Below the pieces are notes generated by a model, which was not told the origin of the DNA, searched no databases, and worked only from the letters and a program-made list of their open reading frames with translations. From Afifella aestuarii (lineage in GTDB: Bacteria > Pseudomonadota > Alphaproteobacteria > Rhizobiales > Afifellaceae), in contig NZ_SAUF01000001.1 in the NCBI RefSeq assembly GCF_004023665.1, positions 1,660,501 to 1,724,500 of the forward strand: a stretch of DNA of 64,000 nucleotides, written 5' to 3'. A program made the translations under genes and the position numbers. Positions 1 through 9,750 of this stretch are shown here, piece by piece; position 1 is the first letter of the stretch, and each line of letters starts with the position of its first letter.

Positions 1-3000
1 CCGAAGCGTGACGGGCTTCTTCCGGCATGTCTTTGACGCCGCGACGGAGATCCTCGCGTGCCGATTCAAGCTCGCTCTTCATGTCGCGGGCGGCATGACG
101 CATTTTCTCCGCGGTTTCGGCGAAGCGCTCCGTGGCGCTTTCGACGGCCTCGGAGATTTCCGACATAAGCCGCTCGCTCGCCGCGCGGACCTTTTCGTCG
201 GACCCGGTCGTCACGTCGGCGAGGCGTTCCGTCAGTTCAGCGCGGGCCTGTTCCACGCTTTCCACCGTCCGCTGGCCTTCGGCGATGGCGGCAAGCCGCA
301 TCGTCTCGAACTGGCTGATGGCGGCGCGTGCGGCTTCCTCGGCCCGACGACCAAGCGCCTGGGCGATCTGCGCCACACGCTGCTCGGCCGAGCTCAAGGT
401 CTGCTCCAGCTCTTCCGAAGCGCCGGTGGCGGATTGTGCCGCGCGGGCGCTCAGGGCATCGGCCACCTCGTTGATCCGCTGCATGGCCGCGGTCAACGTG
501 GTTTCCAGCTCCTGCGAGGTGGTCTGAACCGACATCGAGGTCTTGGCGCTCAACGATTCCGCGAGAGAGGCAACGCGCTCTTCGGCCGAACCGATAGCCC
601 GATCCAGTTCCTCCGACGTGCTGCGGGCCGTATCGGAGGCCGCAGACGACAGGGAGCCGGTGAGGGCGGCAATGCGCTCTTCCGCCTGCGAAAGGTTCTC
701 TGCGAGCTCCTCGACGGCCTGACGGGCCGACATGGCCGCGCGCGTGCTGAGCGAGCCGGAGATGGCGTTGATGCGCTCCTCCGCCTCCGCGAGGCTCGCG
801 GCGAGTTCCTCTGCGGCCTGGCGAGCCGAATCCGACGCCGTGGAGGTGAGAGAGTTCGCGATGGCGCTCACCCGCTCTTCCGCCGCGCCGAGGCTCTGGG
901 CCAGCTCTTCGGTTGCCCGCTGCGCGGACAGAGAGGCACGCGAGCTCAAGGAATCAGCGACCGAATTGATGCGCTCTTCGGCCGATCCAAGCGTATCGGA
1001 GAGCATCGCCGTGAGGCGCGTAAGCTGCTCTTCGACGGAAGAGGCCTGGCCGGTGAGGCCCTGCGCCATCGCTTCCAACGCCTCGGTGGAGCCGCTGATG
1101 CGGCCTTCCATCGTGCGGTTGGCCTCGTCGAGCATGCGTCCGGCTTCCGAAAGCGATTCAGACTGGCTGTCGAACTGCGAGGCGATGGCCGTGATGTCAC
1201 GCAGCACGTGGGTCGACACGTCGCGCAGCGTTTTGATCTGGTCGGAGAGGATCGAGGTCGAGGTGGAGGTGTCCTGCGCTGCCGCCGAGAGGGCGTTGCG
1301 CAAGCTCTCCGCCTGGCCGGCGAGGTTGCTCTCGATCGCGGAGAGCTGCTCTCCGCTCGATCCCAGAACTTCGCTCAGCTGTGCGTTGGTTTCTTCCATC
1401 CGCGTCAGCAGCGAATCGATATCGGTGCGGAAGCGGGCGTTGGTGCCGGTGACCGCATCGATGATGTTGTGGGAATGCGTGCTGAGGTTGGACAGAAGCG
1501 CGCGGGCACTGTCGTCCAGGCGGGCAAGCGATTCCTCGCTCGTCGCGCGGATGGCATCGGCCGTGTTGCGGCTGCGATCCTCCATACCCTCAAAGAGGCT
1601 GTCGCGCTGCCGTTCGAGATCCTCCATGAGGCCGGAGCGACGGCTGTCCAGCGCCTCGGTGAGGTCTCGGGTGCGTCCCTCGAGGCCTTCCACGAAGCTC
1701 TCCGCCTGCGTTCCGAAGGTGTCGGTGAGGATGCGGTTCTGGTTCTCCAGGCCGTCGATAACGAAGCGCCCGCGGTTCTCGATCGTCTCCACCAGGATCG
1801 ACGAGCGCGAATCGATGACCGAAGCGAGTTCGCTCTGACGCTGGGTCAGCATGTTGTTCAGCGTTTCGGTCTTCTCGTTGAGCGCGTCGCTGGTGCCGGT
1901 GAGCGTCGCCTGCAGCGAGTTCGCCCGGTCGGCAAAACTGTGTTCCACGGCCATCAGGCGCTCGCCGAAGCTCGCATTGACGTCGATCATGCGGCTGGCG
2001 ATCGTCTCCGTCAGCTCCTGCGTCTTGCTGGTCAGGGTTTCGCCGAGTTCGCCGAGGCGTGCGTCGAGGCTCGTCGTCATCTCCGACTGGCCTTCGTTGA
2101 AGGCCGTGGCGATTTCGCGGGTGCGTGCCACCAGCGTGTCGCTGATCTGGCGTGCCCGCGTGTCGAGCGCCGTGTTGATGCGTCCGAGGCGGTCGTCGAG
2201 CGTCTCCGACAGGCCGTCGGCGCGTTCGCCGAATTCCTGCGTGACCTCGCCGATGCGCGCCGTGACGCGGTTTTCGAAGTTCGACAGTCGCGCCGACACG
2301 GCCATCTCGATCGTCTCGGCCGAGGAGGCGAGGCGGACCGCAACGTTCTCGGCGCTTTCCTTGAGGCGTGTCTCGAATCCGCCGAGGCGGCCGTCGAGGG
2401 TCTCTCCGACCTGAGCGACGTGACCGTCGATCATGGCGCCGAGAGCCTGGCCACGCTCGCCGAGCACGGTCGACAGCATCGCCGTCTTCTGGTCGAGCGT
2501 CTCCGAAATCGTATTGCCGCGATCGTCGAAGAGGACGTTCAAGCGTTCGACATTGCCGTCGACGCTACGCTGCAGACGCTCTGAGACGTGCTCGCCAGTT
2601 TCCTCGAGACGTCCGGCCGAGGCCCGCAACGTGTCCTCGATGTCGGACAGGCGGCCCGTCAGGCGGTCGACATTGCTGTCGAGGCTGGAGCCGAGCCGCT
2701 CCGACACGCGCTCGCCGGCTTCTTCGAGCCGGGTTGCCGAGGAGAGAACGGACGTCTCCATCTCGGAAAGACGGCCGGCGAGATGCTCGACGTTGACGTC
2801 GATATTCTGACGCAGGCGTTGGCCCGCGCTGTCGCTCGCCTGCTCGAGACGGCCGGCGGAATTGCGCAGTGCGTCTTCCATCTCTGCAACGCGTCCGGCG
2901 AGGCGATCCGCATTGCCGTCGAGGCTCGCGCCGAGGCGGCGGGCGACATCGTCGCCGGTCTCCACCAGACGGTCGGCCGAGCCGCGGACGGAGCCTTCCA

Positions 3001-5512
3001 TTTCGGAGAGGCGGCCTGCGAGACGCTCGACATTGACGTCGATGTTCTGGCGCAGGCGTTCGGCCACGCCGTTGCCGGCTTCTTCCAGGCGATCGGCAGA
3101 ACTCCTGACGGAATCCTCCATCTCCGAAAGACGGCCGGCGAGCCGGTCGGCATTGCCGTCGATGCTGGCGCCGAGGCGGCGGGCGACATCGTCGCCGGTT
3201 TCCACCAGGCGCTCGGCCGATCCGCGCACCGAATTTTCCATTTCGGAGAGGCGGCCCGCGAGACGCTCGACGTTGACGTCGATATTCTGGCGGAAGCGTT
3301 CAGCCACGCCATTGCCAGCCTCTTCAAGCCGCTCGGCCGAGCTCTTGACGGTCCCTTCCATCTCGGAGAGGCGTCCCGAAAAACGCTCAACATTTATATC
3401 GACGTTCTGGCGCAGGCGTTCGCCGACATTGTCGCCGGCTTCTTCCAGGCGAATGGCGGAGCCTTTGACCGTCTCTTCGATCTCCGACAGACGTCCCTTG
3501 AGGCGATCTGCGCTCTGATCGAAGCCGGTTTCGATGCGGCCAACCTGCTCTTCCACGGTGCCGGCGACACGTTCGCCGGTCGTCGACAGTCTGCGCTCCG
3601 CATCCGTCAGGCGCTGCGTGACACCTTCGAGCTCGGTGTGCATGGCAACCGAAATCGACTTTCCGGTCTGGCCGAGCTGGTCGATGACATTGCGCGAACG
3701 GGTATCGAGTGTGTTGACGACGATGTCGCTCGCCCGTTCCAGCCGGCTCGCCGTTTCCTCGGTCTTTTCTCCGATGCGGTCGGCGATGGCATCGCCACGC
3801 GCGCCGAGCTGCTCGACGAGCTCGTCGCCGCGGATGGTGATGCGTCCGGCGATATCGGCTCCCGTGGTGCCCAGCCGGTCATTCAGCGCATCGGCGCTCG
3901 CCGTGATGCGGGCGGCCACATCCTCGCCGCCGGTCTCCAGGCGTGAGATGAGCTCTTCGCCAGTTGAAGAAATCCGGTCGGTGAACTGACGGCTCGACGT
4001 CGTAATCCGCCCGCTCAGCTCTTCGCTGCTGGAGAGGAGGCGGCCGGTCAGTTCTTCGCTGCTCGTGACGAGACGACCGGTCATCGCTTCGCCGGTCTCC
4101 GTGAGCTGGCGGGTGAGGCGATCGCTGCTCGAGGTCATACGTTCGGCAAGCTCTTCGCCGCGGCTCGACATACGTTCGGCAAGTGCGGGCCCATCGACCA
4201 GGATGGCGTTTTCGATGCGCTGGCTCGATTGGCCGAGATTTTCGAGAAGGGCCGTGGAGCGTTCCGTCAGCGTATAGTTGAGCCGATCCTGAGCCTCGAC
4301 GATGCGGTCGTTGAGTTCGCCGCCCTTGGAGGCGATGAGCTCGTTCAGCCCTTCGCTGGCGGCGCGGATGCGCTCCAGAAGCTCACTGCCGCGTTCTGTG
4401 AAGCTCTCGGTGGCTTCCGACTGGCTGCGGTTCAGCCGGCCGACGAGTTCTTCGCCGCGGTGGTCGATCGTATCGCCGATCTGGCCGCTCACCTGATTGA
4501 TGCGCTCCAGCAGGCTTTCCGTACGGCTCGAAATGGAGGTGGCGAAATCGTCTCCCGCGCGGGAGAGATCGACGGTCACATTCTTGGTACGCTCGACGAG
4601 CAGGTCGGCAATGCGGCGCGCCGCTTCATCGGCGGTGGAGAGAATCTGGTCGCTGGTCTTGGCGAGATCGGAGGTCAGCGTCTCGTGCGCCCCGCCCATC
4701 GCCGCCTTGATGCGGTCGGCGTTCTGCAGGATCGCCTCGCGCTCGTTGACGAGCTCGTCGACGAGACGGCGGACGCGCATCTCATTGTCTGTATAGGAGC
4801 GCTCCAGCGATGCGACTTCGTTTTGTACCAGCACTTCGAGTTCGCTGGCGCGCGCCAGCGCCCGCTCGATGCCGTCCCCCATGGAGGCGACTTCACGGCG
4901 GATCGCCTGGCCGACGGTGACGATCGATTCCTTGGCGATGTTCTCTGGCTCAGCAAGGCGAAGCGCGACTTCTGTCATGGTGCGCGAGACGATGCGCATC
5001 TCCTGAGAGCGCCAGATCATCAGCGCCATGACCCAGAACAGGAGGACCGGGACGACGATCGCGACACCGAGAGCGACGAGATGCGGCGCCTCGCGGAGCT
5101 GTTCGATCGAATTGAGGGCTGCAATCTGGTCGCGCCAGAGTGCCATCCCGAAGGCCGTGCCGAGGCCGGCCCATACGGCCGACATGAGAAGCGCGGTCCA
5201 GAAAGGCGCGTAGGAAGGCCGGCGCTGCAGGGCATAAAGAAGATTGCCGATGGAACGAACGTCGTCATTGGCAGCGCGACGCGCCTTGCGCTCGCTGCTG
5301 CGGGACGATTCCGTCTCGGCACGCTTTTCAGCCTTGGTGGGCGCTTCCGTCTTTTTGGAGCGGCCGTTGTTGGCGGGCACGGGCTTTGCCGCCGCCGCAC
5401 CTCCTGAAGCTTTCGCAGGACTGTTCGCCGCGGCGCCGAAGTCGATCCTCAGCGCTTCTTCGACCGCCGACAACGCCGCTTCGGTCGATTCCGCTTTTGG
5501 TATTTTACCCAT
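1..5512 (-). CDS. Growth-pole-ring (GPR/RgsE)-like giant coiled-coil membrane protein, 3' end outside window
   Basis: At least 1836 residues; the ATG is at 5512 with GGAG eight bases upstream, and the C-terminus lies beyond the left edge. Seen: a Lys/Ala/Pro-rich basic N-terminus (1-95), two hydrophobic segments at about 103-125 and 143-166, then a helical region rich in Glu, Arg, Ser and Leu with clear 11-residue periodicity and two internal repeat arrays (40-aa and 33-aa units, listed separately). There is no kinesin motor or other enzymatic domain. Known: Agrobacterium GPR and Sinorhizobium RgsE are giant membrane-anchored proteins of this architecture, often annotated apolipoprotein- or kinesin-like, that organise the growing pole of Rhizobiales. 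Inferred: this is their counterpart, a polar scaffold. It is divergent from the Hpt gene at 5925. Forward-strand reading frames here are shadows. Another TM-plus-coiled-coil polarity factor (TipN-like) is the main alternative. Confidence 0.8.
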   Translation of the reverse strand, partial: MGKIPKAESTEAALSAVEEALRIDFGAAANSPAKASGGAAAAKPVPANNGRSKKTEAPTKAEKRAETESSRSSERKARRAANDDVRSIGNLLYALQRRPSYAPFWTALLMSAVWAGLGTAFGMALWRDQIAALNSIEQLREAPHLVALGVAIVVPVLLFWVMALMIWRSQEMRIVSRTMTEVALRLAEPENIAKESIVTVGQAIRREVASMGDGIERALARASELEVLVQNEVASLERSYTDNEMRVRRLVDELVNEREAILQNADRIKAAMGGAHETLTSDLAKTSDQILSTADEAARRIADLLVERTKNVTVDLSRAGDDFATSISSRTESLLERINQVSGQIGDTIDHRGEELVGRLNRSQSEATESFTERGSELLERIRAASEGLNELIASKGGELNDRIVEAQDRLNYTLTERSTALLENLGQSSQRIENAILVDGPALAERMSSRGEELAERMTSSSDRLTRQLTETGEAMTGRLVTSSEELTGRLLSSSEELSGRITTSSRQFTDRISSTGEELISRLETGGEDVAARITASADALNDRLGTTGADIAGRITIRGDELVEQLGARGDAIADRIGEKTEETASRLERASDIVVNTLDTRSRNVIDQLGQTGKSISVAMHTELEGVTQRLTDAERRLSTTGERVAGTVEEQVGRIETGFDQSADRLKGRLSEIEETVKGSAIRLEEAGDNVGERLRQNVDINVERFSGRLSEMEGTVKSSAERLEEAGNGVAERFRQNIDVNVERLAGRLSEMENSVRGSAERLVETGDDVARRLGASIDGNADRLAGRLSEMEDSVRSSADRLEEAGNGVAERLRQNIDVNVERLAGRLSEMEGSVRGSADRLVETGDDVARRLGASLDGNADRLAGRVAEMEDALRNSAGRLEQASDSAGQRLRQNIDVNVEHLAGRLSEMETSVLSSATRLEEAGERVSERLGSSLDSNVDRLTGRLSDIEDTLRASAGRLEETGEHVSERLQRSVDGNVERLNVLFDDRGNTISETLDQKTAMLSTVLGERGQALGAMIDGHVAQVGETLDGRLGGFETRLKESAENVAVRLASSAETIEMAVSARLSNFENRVTARIGEVTQEFGERADGLSETLDDRLGRINTALDTRARQISDTLVARTREIATAFNEGQSEMTTSLDARLGELGETLTSKTQELTETIASRMIDVNASFGERLMAVEHSFADRANSLQATLTGTSDALNEKTETLNNMLTQRQSELASVIDSRSSILVETIENRGRFVIDGLENQNRILTDTFGTQAESFVEGLEGRTRDLTEALDSRRSGLMEDLERQRDSLFEGMEDRSRNTADAIRATSEESLARLDDSARALLSNLSTHSHNIIDAVTGTNARFRTDIDSLLTRMEETNAQLSEVLGSSGEQLSAIESNLAGQAESLRNALSAAAQDTSTSTSILSDQIKTLRDVSTHVLRDITAIASQFDSQSESLSEAGRMLDEANRTMEGRISGSTEALEAMAQGLTGQASSVEEQLTRLTAMLSDTLGSAEERINSVADSLSSRASLSAQRATEELAQSLGAAEERVSAIANSLTSTASDSARQAAEELAASLAEAEERINAISGSLSTRAAMSARQAVEELAENLSQAEERIAALTGSLSSAASDTARSTSEELDRAIGSAEERVASLAESLSAKTSMSVQTTSQELETTLTAAMQRINEVADALSARAAQSATGASEELEQTLSSAEQRVAQIAQALGRRAEEAARAAISQFETMRLAAIAEGQRTVESVEQARAELTERLADVTTGSDEKVRAASERLMSEISEAVESATERFAETAEKMRHAARDMKSELESAREDLRRGVKDMPEEARHAS
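299..991 (-). repeat. Seven tandem 99-bp (33-aa) repeats inside the GPR-like gene
   Basis: Seven successive 33-residue units (three hendecads each) begin at 991, 892, 793, 694, 595, 496 and 397 on the minus strand. Units share the core A-E-E-R-[IV]-x-x-[ILV]-A-x-S-L and a second half ending E-E-L. They form part of the long helical region. Confidence 0.8.
2555..3514 (-). repeat. Eight tandem 120-bp (40-aa) repeats inside the GPR-like gene
   Basis: Eight units run 3514-3395, 3394-3275, 3274-3155, 3154-3035, 3034-2915, 2914-2795, 2794-2675 and 2674-2555. Each encodes a 40-residue helix of the pattern N-x-[ED]-R-L-x-G-R-L-S-E-M-E. Central units alternate between a type ending RQNIDV and a type ending GASIDG, giving a 240-bp super-period with high nucleotide identity. 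No frame is broken. Confidence 0.9.
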
Positions 5513-5924
5513 GACATTCGCTCCGGTCCGTACGCAACCACTCCAACGGACGCCGTGCCGGTCTCTGCCGGCATGCGAGGGTGACATATAAAGGGGCCAC
5601 CCGTTCTGGACGATTCCTGCCACCCCCTTGGCTGTAGAACCGCCGCCGCCCGATACCGAACGCAGCCGTGTCGACCAGGACACAGCTGCGCCTTCCCATC
5701 AAAATGGGTGAATGCATCCTAATATTTATGTAACGGCCTGAGAAGCCGGAATCACCGGATTTCCCGTTTCTGTGCACTTGTTTCATGAATAATATGAATG
5801 TGCTGCAGCCTGTCGTGCATGTAGCGAGCTAAGATTCGGGCTATTTTGGGGCACATGCGTGGCGGAAGCGGACGCCACCCGGGCCTTGGGGGCAAAACCA
5901 TCCGCTTCCACGAAGGAACAGGCC
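5513..5924. other. Intergenic region between divergent GPR-like and Hpt genes
   Basis: About 410 bases hold the divergent start regions. The middle (about 5700-5800) is AT-richer than the flanks and probably contains promoters, but I cannot assign -35/-10 boxes with confidence. A GTG at 5859 in frame with the Hpt gene is an alternative, weaker start. I see no terminator or RNA gene. Confidence 0.4.
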
Positions 5925-6242
5925 ATGGCGGAGGATGCTGCGATCCTCAATGAGGCCCATCTCGATCGGCAGACGATGCACAACGAGGCCTTGAAGGTTG
6001 AGATCCTGGCGCTTTTCGTCACCGAGGCGGACCGGCTTTTCAATCAGGTCAAGGAGGCGACCACCGCTTCTGCACGCGGTGAGAGGGTGCACGCCCTCAA
6101 GGGCCTTGCCCGCAATATTGGCGCCGAAAGACTGGCTTTGGTGGCCGCTCTCACTGAAGAACGGCTGAAAGCGGGAGGCTGCGACCTTGCGCCGCTCGAA
6201 GCCGCCGTGCAAGAGGTTGTGCGATATCTCGCCCGAACCTGA
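5925..6242 (+). CDS. Hpt (histidine phosphotransfer) domain protein
   Basis: About 105 residues from ATG 5925, which has AAGGAA six bases upstream; an in-frame GTG at 5859 would add 22 residues but has a poor ribosome site. The protein is a single helical Hpt domain with the signature HALKG, whose His is the expected phosphoryl acceptor; Gly and Arg in the following helix (RNIGAERL) fit the family. Known: stand-alone Hpt proteins relay phosphate between hybrid kinases and response regulators. Inferred: it may serve a hybrid kinase elsewhere. It lies divergent from the polar scaffold gene and upstream of ferredoxin, so no operon partner identifies its kinase. Confidence 0.85.
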   Translation: MAEDAAILNEAHLDRQTMHNEALKVEILALFVTEADRLFNQVKEATTASARGERVHALKGLARNIGAERLALVAALTEERLKAGGCDLAPLEAAVQEVVRYLART

Positions 6243-6338
6243 GCCACGGCTCCCTGCGACACGCGGGCACCTGTTTTGTGCCCTTCTTGACATCGCCCGC
6301 CGCGTCCCTAAACCCGTGCGGCGCAACACGGATCGATC

Positions 6339-7684
<1,346 letters not shown>

Positions 7685-7688
7685 GACG

Positions 7689-7727
7689 GGCTGCTGGTTG
7701 CCGCTGCGAAGCAGGCAATCAGCAGCC
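7689..7727 (+). other. Long near-perfect hairpin downstream of the ferredoxin reductase
   Basis: Bases 7689-7702 pair with 7714-7727 (14 bp with one G-T wobble), and the stem can extend inward by GCT/AGC around a GCGA tetraloop. No T-tract follows directly; a conventional terminator lies 19 bases further on. Confidence 0.6.
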
Positions 7728-7745
7728 TTGAGATTGAAGAGAATT

Positions 7746-7768
7746 GGCGGCTCCGGCCGCCTTTTTTG
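7746..7768 (+). terminator. Rho-independent terminator of the ferredoxin/FNR operon
   Basis: Stem GGCGGC (7746-7751), loop TCCG, stem GCCGCC (7756-7761), then six T residues. It lies between the convergent FNR and GNAT-like genes. Confidence 0.8.
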
Positions 7769-7820
7769 TGACCTGATCTCTGTTCCGCAGCATGGCGTTG
7801 CCGGCTGGGTGGGAAGCCCG

Positions 7821-9038
7821 CTAGAGGCGTAGCATCAGATTGGCCAGGTGCGAGCGCACCGGCAGAGGCAGGGCGTAATACAAGCGCTTCAGCCGCGGCT
7901 TGCCGTAGCCCAGTACGGCGCGCAGGTAGAACCGGCCACGCCAGCTCAGCGGCACGCCGAAATCGTGCACGAGGACTTCACCCGTCCTCCATTCGTGCTT
8001 GTTGCGAGAGCGCGGTGCCATCATGTCGTAGCGTGTCACGTCGTTTTCGCAGCACCAGCGGAGATTCAGCTCCGTCAGCACGTTGCCGGGCCCAAACCGG
8101 GCATATTCTGGTGCGAACGTTCCCATATACAGGAAGTAATCGTCGCAGTAGCGAAAGCCGATCGCTGTAGCGGCAACAGCATCGCCAACGACAAGCCGCG
8201 AGGCGATCATGCGAATGTCTGCGCGGGGATCACCGTAATGCGCGGCCAAAGCCTGGAGGCAGCGATCGCTGCGTTTGTCGAGAAAGGCGCGGCTGGTGAA
8301 ACCTTTCTCCCTCAGCCATTCACGTTTCACCTGAATGGTGTTCTGTAACCATTGCTGGGTGGTGACTGCGTCTGGCGCAACTTCAAGACGGATTTCCCCT
8401 TCCTTCGCGAGTGCCGCCCAGCGTCTCTTCTGCTGGCGGCGCAAGTCCCTTTTCCGGGCAGATAGGATCTTGTCCACGTCGCCTGAGGCAAGGTCGACGA
8501 ATGGTGCGCCTTCTTCCTCGCCCAGTTTAACGGTCTGCGGCGGCAGCGCCGAGGCGAGTGCGGAATCGGCCCGCACGCGCTCCATCAGGATGAGATCGAT
8601 GCCGGCTCGCTCCACTTCGGCGAGAGCCTGGGCGAAGAGCGCCGCGGTCTCGTCGTTGTGCGCGACCAGAATGTCTTCATATTGGGCAATGGGTGCGCCG
8701 GCGGTTTGCGCCAGCCGCAATGGGCCGATCTTCCAGAAGGCGAGAGGCCAGATCAGCTCGACCTTACCGTTGCGGCGAACAACGACGCATTTGAAACCGA
8801 CCTTGGGATCGCTCGCAAAATGCTCCGCCCATATCGCCAGATGCTGCGGGGTCTGAAAAATGCGGCCGCGAGGAGAGGCCTCGATCAGCCTTTGCCAATC
8901 GGACGTGAGCGACAGCAACGCTGCCGCGCCTTCCACGATCGTCGCTTCGAGAGCTGGCGCGGCTGTTGGAGCGGGAGGCTCTGCCTGATCTTCGGTTTCC
9001 GACTTAACGACGCGTTCCAACGATTGTGCGGTTGACAT
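7821..9038 (-). CDS. GNAT-type acyltransferase of the CelD/BioF2-like family
   Basis: 405 residues; ATG at 9038 is preceded by GAGAGGGAAG. An acidic, disordered N-terminal 30 residues is followed by two GNAT-like lobes: an N-terminal block (SDWQRLIEASPRGRIFQTPQHLAIWAEHF) and a C-terminal acetyltransferase lobe with the YMGTFAPEYARFGPGNVL acceptor region. Known: this family includes CelD, linked to cellulose synthesis, and FemAB-like polysaccharide-modifying enzymes. Inferred: acyl transfer onto an envelope or exopolysaccharide substrate. It stands alone between convergent FNR and an exported protein gene, so no substrate can be assigned. Confidence 0.8.
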   Translation of the reverse strand: MSTAQSLERVVKSETEDQAEPPAPTAAPALEATIVEGAAALLSLTSDWQRLIEASPRGRIFQTPQHLAIWAEHFASDPKVGFKCVVVRRNGKVELIWPLAFWKIGPLRLAQTAGAPIAQYEDILVAHNDETAALFAQALAEVERAGIDLILMERVRADSALASALPPQTVKLGEEEGAPFVDLASGDVDKILSARKRDLRRQQKRRWAALAKEGEIRLEVAPDAVTTQQWLQNTIQVKREWLREKGFTSRAFLDKRSDRCLQALAAHYGDPRADIRMIASRLVVGDAVAATAIGFRYCDDYFLYMGTFAPEYARFGPGNVLTELNLRWCCENDVTRYDMMAPRSRNKHEWRTGEVLVHDFGVPLSWRGRFYLRAVLGYGKPRLKRLYYALPLPVRSHLANLMLRL

Positions 9039-9112
9039 ACGGCTTCCCTCTCCGGCGACACCGAAGGTGAGGGTGAATCGTGAAGATTCCCGAAAACCGG
9101 TTCCACCGTCCG

Positions 9113-9691
9113 CTATTTGTTAGCGGGCTCGATCGATCCTGTGATGGCCGGATCATAGATCGGCAGCGAATCGGAGCCGGCTCTCGCAAATCCCATTGCT
9201 GCAACAGGAATAGAGCGTCGCGAGTTCGGATCATAGAGCGAAAGGAGGATGGTCATCTTGCCGTCGCCTGCCGGTTCGGCATCCAGCAGCCCCTGGAGTT
9301 CGCCGCGCATCAGCTTCAACATGAAGCCTTCGCCGTCGCGCTCGCCGATGATATTGGCACCGTCGCCTTCCGCGCCGTCCATGAAGGAGCCGAAAAAGCG
9401 CTTCTGATCGCCGTTGTAGCGCAGCTTTGCGTAGACCGGCGCGGAGAGCGAACCGGTCCAGCATTTTCCGGTCATACCGAAGGCCATCATGCTGCGGCTC
9501 GGATCACCGTTGAGCGCGCAATGGAAGCGGAGACCGCTTTCCGGACCGATCAAAAGACGGCCGCTGCCGCGCCATTCGCCCCCGAAGCGCTCCATGAAGG
9601 CGACAGCGTCCTCATCGGCCGCTGCGGCCGGCTGAGGGGCAAGCGCGGGAATGCAGATTGCAAGAGCTGCAACGAAAAAAGCGCGCAACAT
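9113..9691 (-). CDS. Conserved exported protein of unknown function
   Basis: 192 residues from ATG 9691 (CGGAG at good spacing; a TTG one codon upstream is possible). A clear Sec signal peptide (MLRAFFVAALAICIPALAPQ) ends near AAAA. The mature part begins with FMERFGGEWRGSGRLL and looks like a small beta-barrel that could bind a lipid or small ligand, but I recognise no catalytic motif. It is likely periplasmic. Function is unknown. Confidence 0.75.
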   Translation of the reverse strand: MLRAFFVAALAICIPALAPQPAAAADEDAVAFMERFGGEWRGSGRLLIGPESGLRFHCALNGDPSRSMMAFGMTGKCWTGSLSAPVYAKLRYNGDQKRFFGSFMDGAEGDGANIIGERDGEGFMLKLMRGELQGLLDAEPAGDGKMTILLSLYDPNSRRSIPVAAMGFARAGSDSLPIYDPAITGSIEPANK

Positions 9692-9750
9692 CAATGGCTC
9701 CGAATGTGGCGTGGCCTGAACTGATGATCAGCCTAGGAGCCAAATGCCAA

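Noticed and set aside
299-3514. Regularly spaced repeats that at first sight could suggest a CRISPR array.
   Set aside because: Units are 99 and 120 bp, contiguous without spacers, and in frame within one coding sequence; no cas genes are present.
8-5407. Several very long plus-strand open frames (up to 858 codons) rich in Arg, Leu and Gly.
   Set aside because: They are antisense to the GPR-like gene. The minus strand gives a coherent TM-plus-hendecad protein with a proper start, and the plus frames only mirror its repeats.
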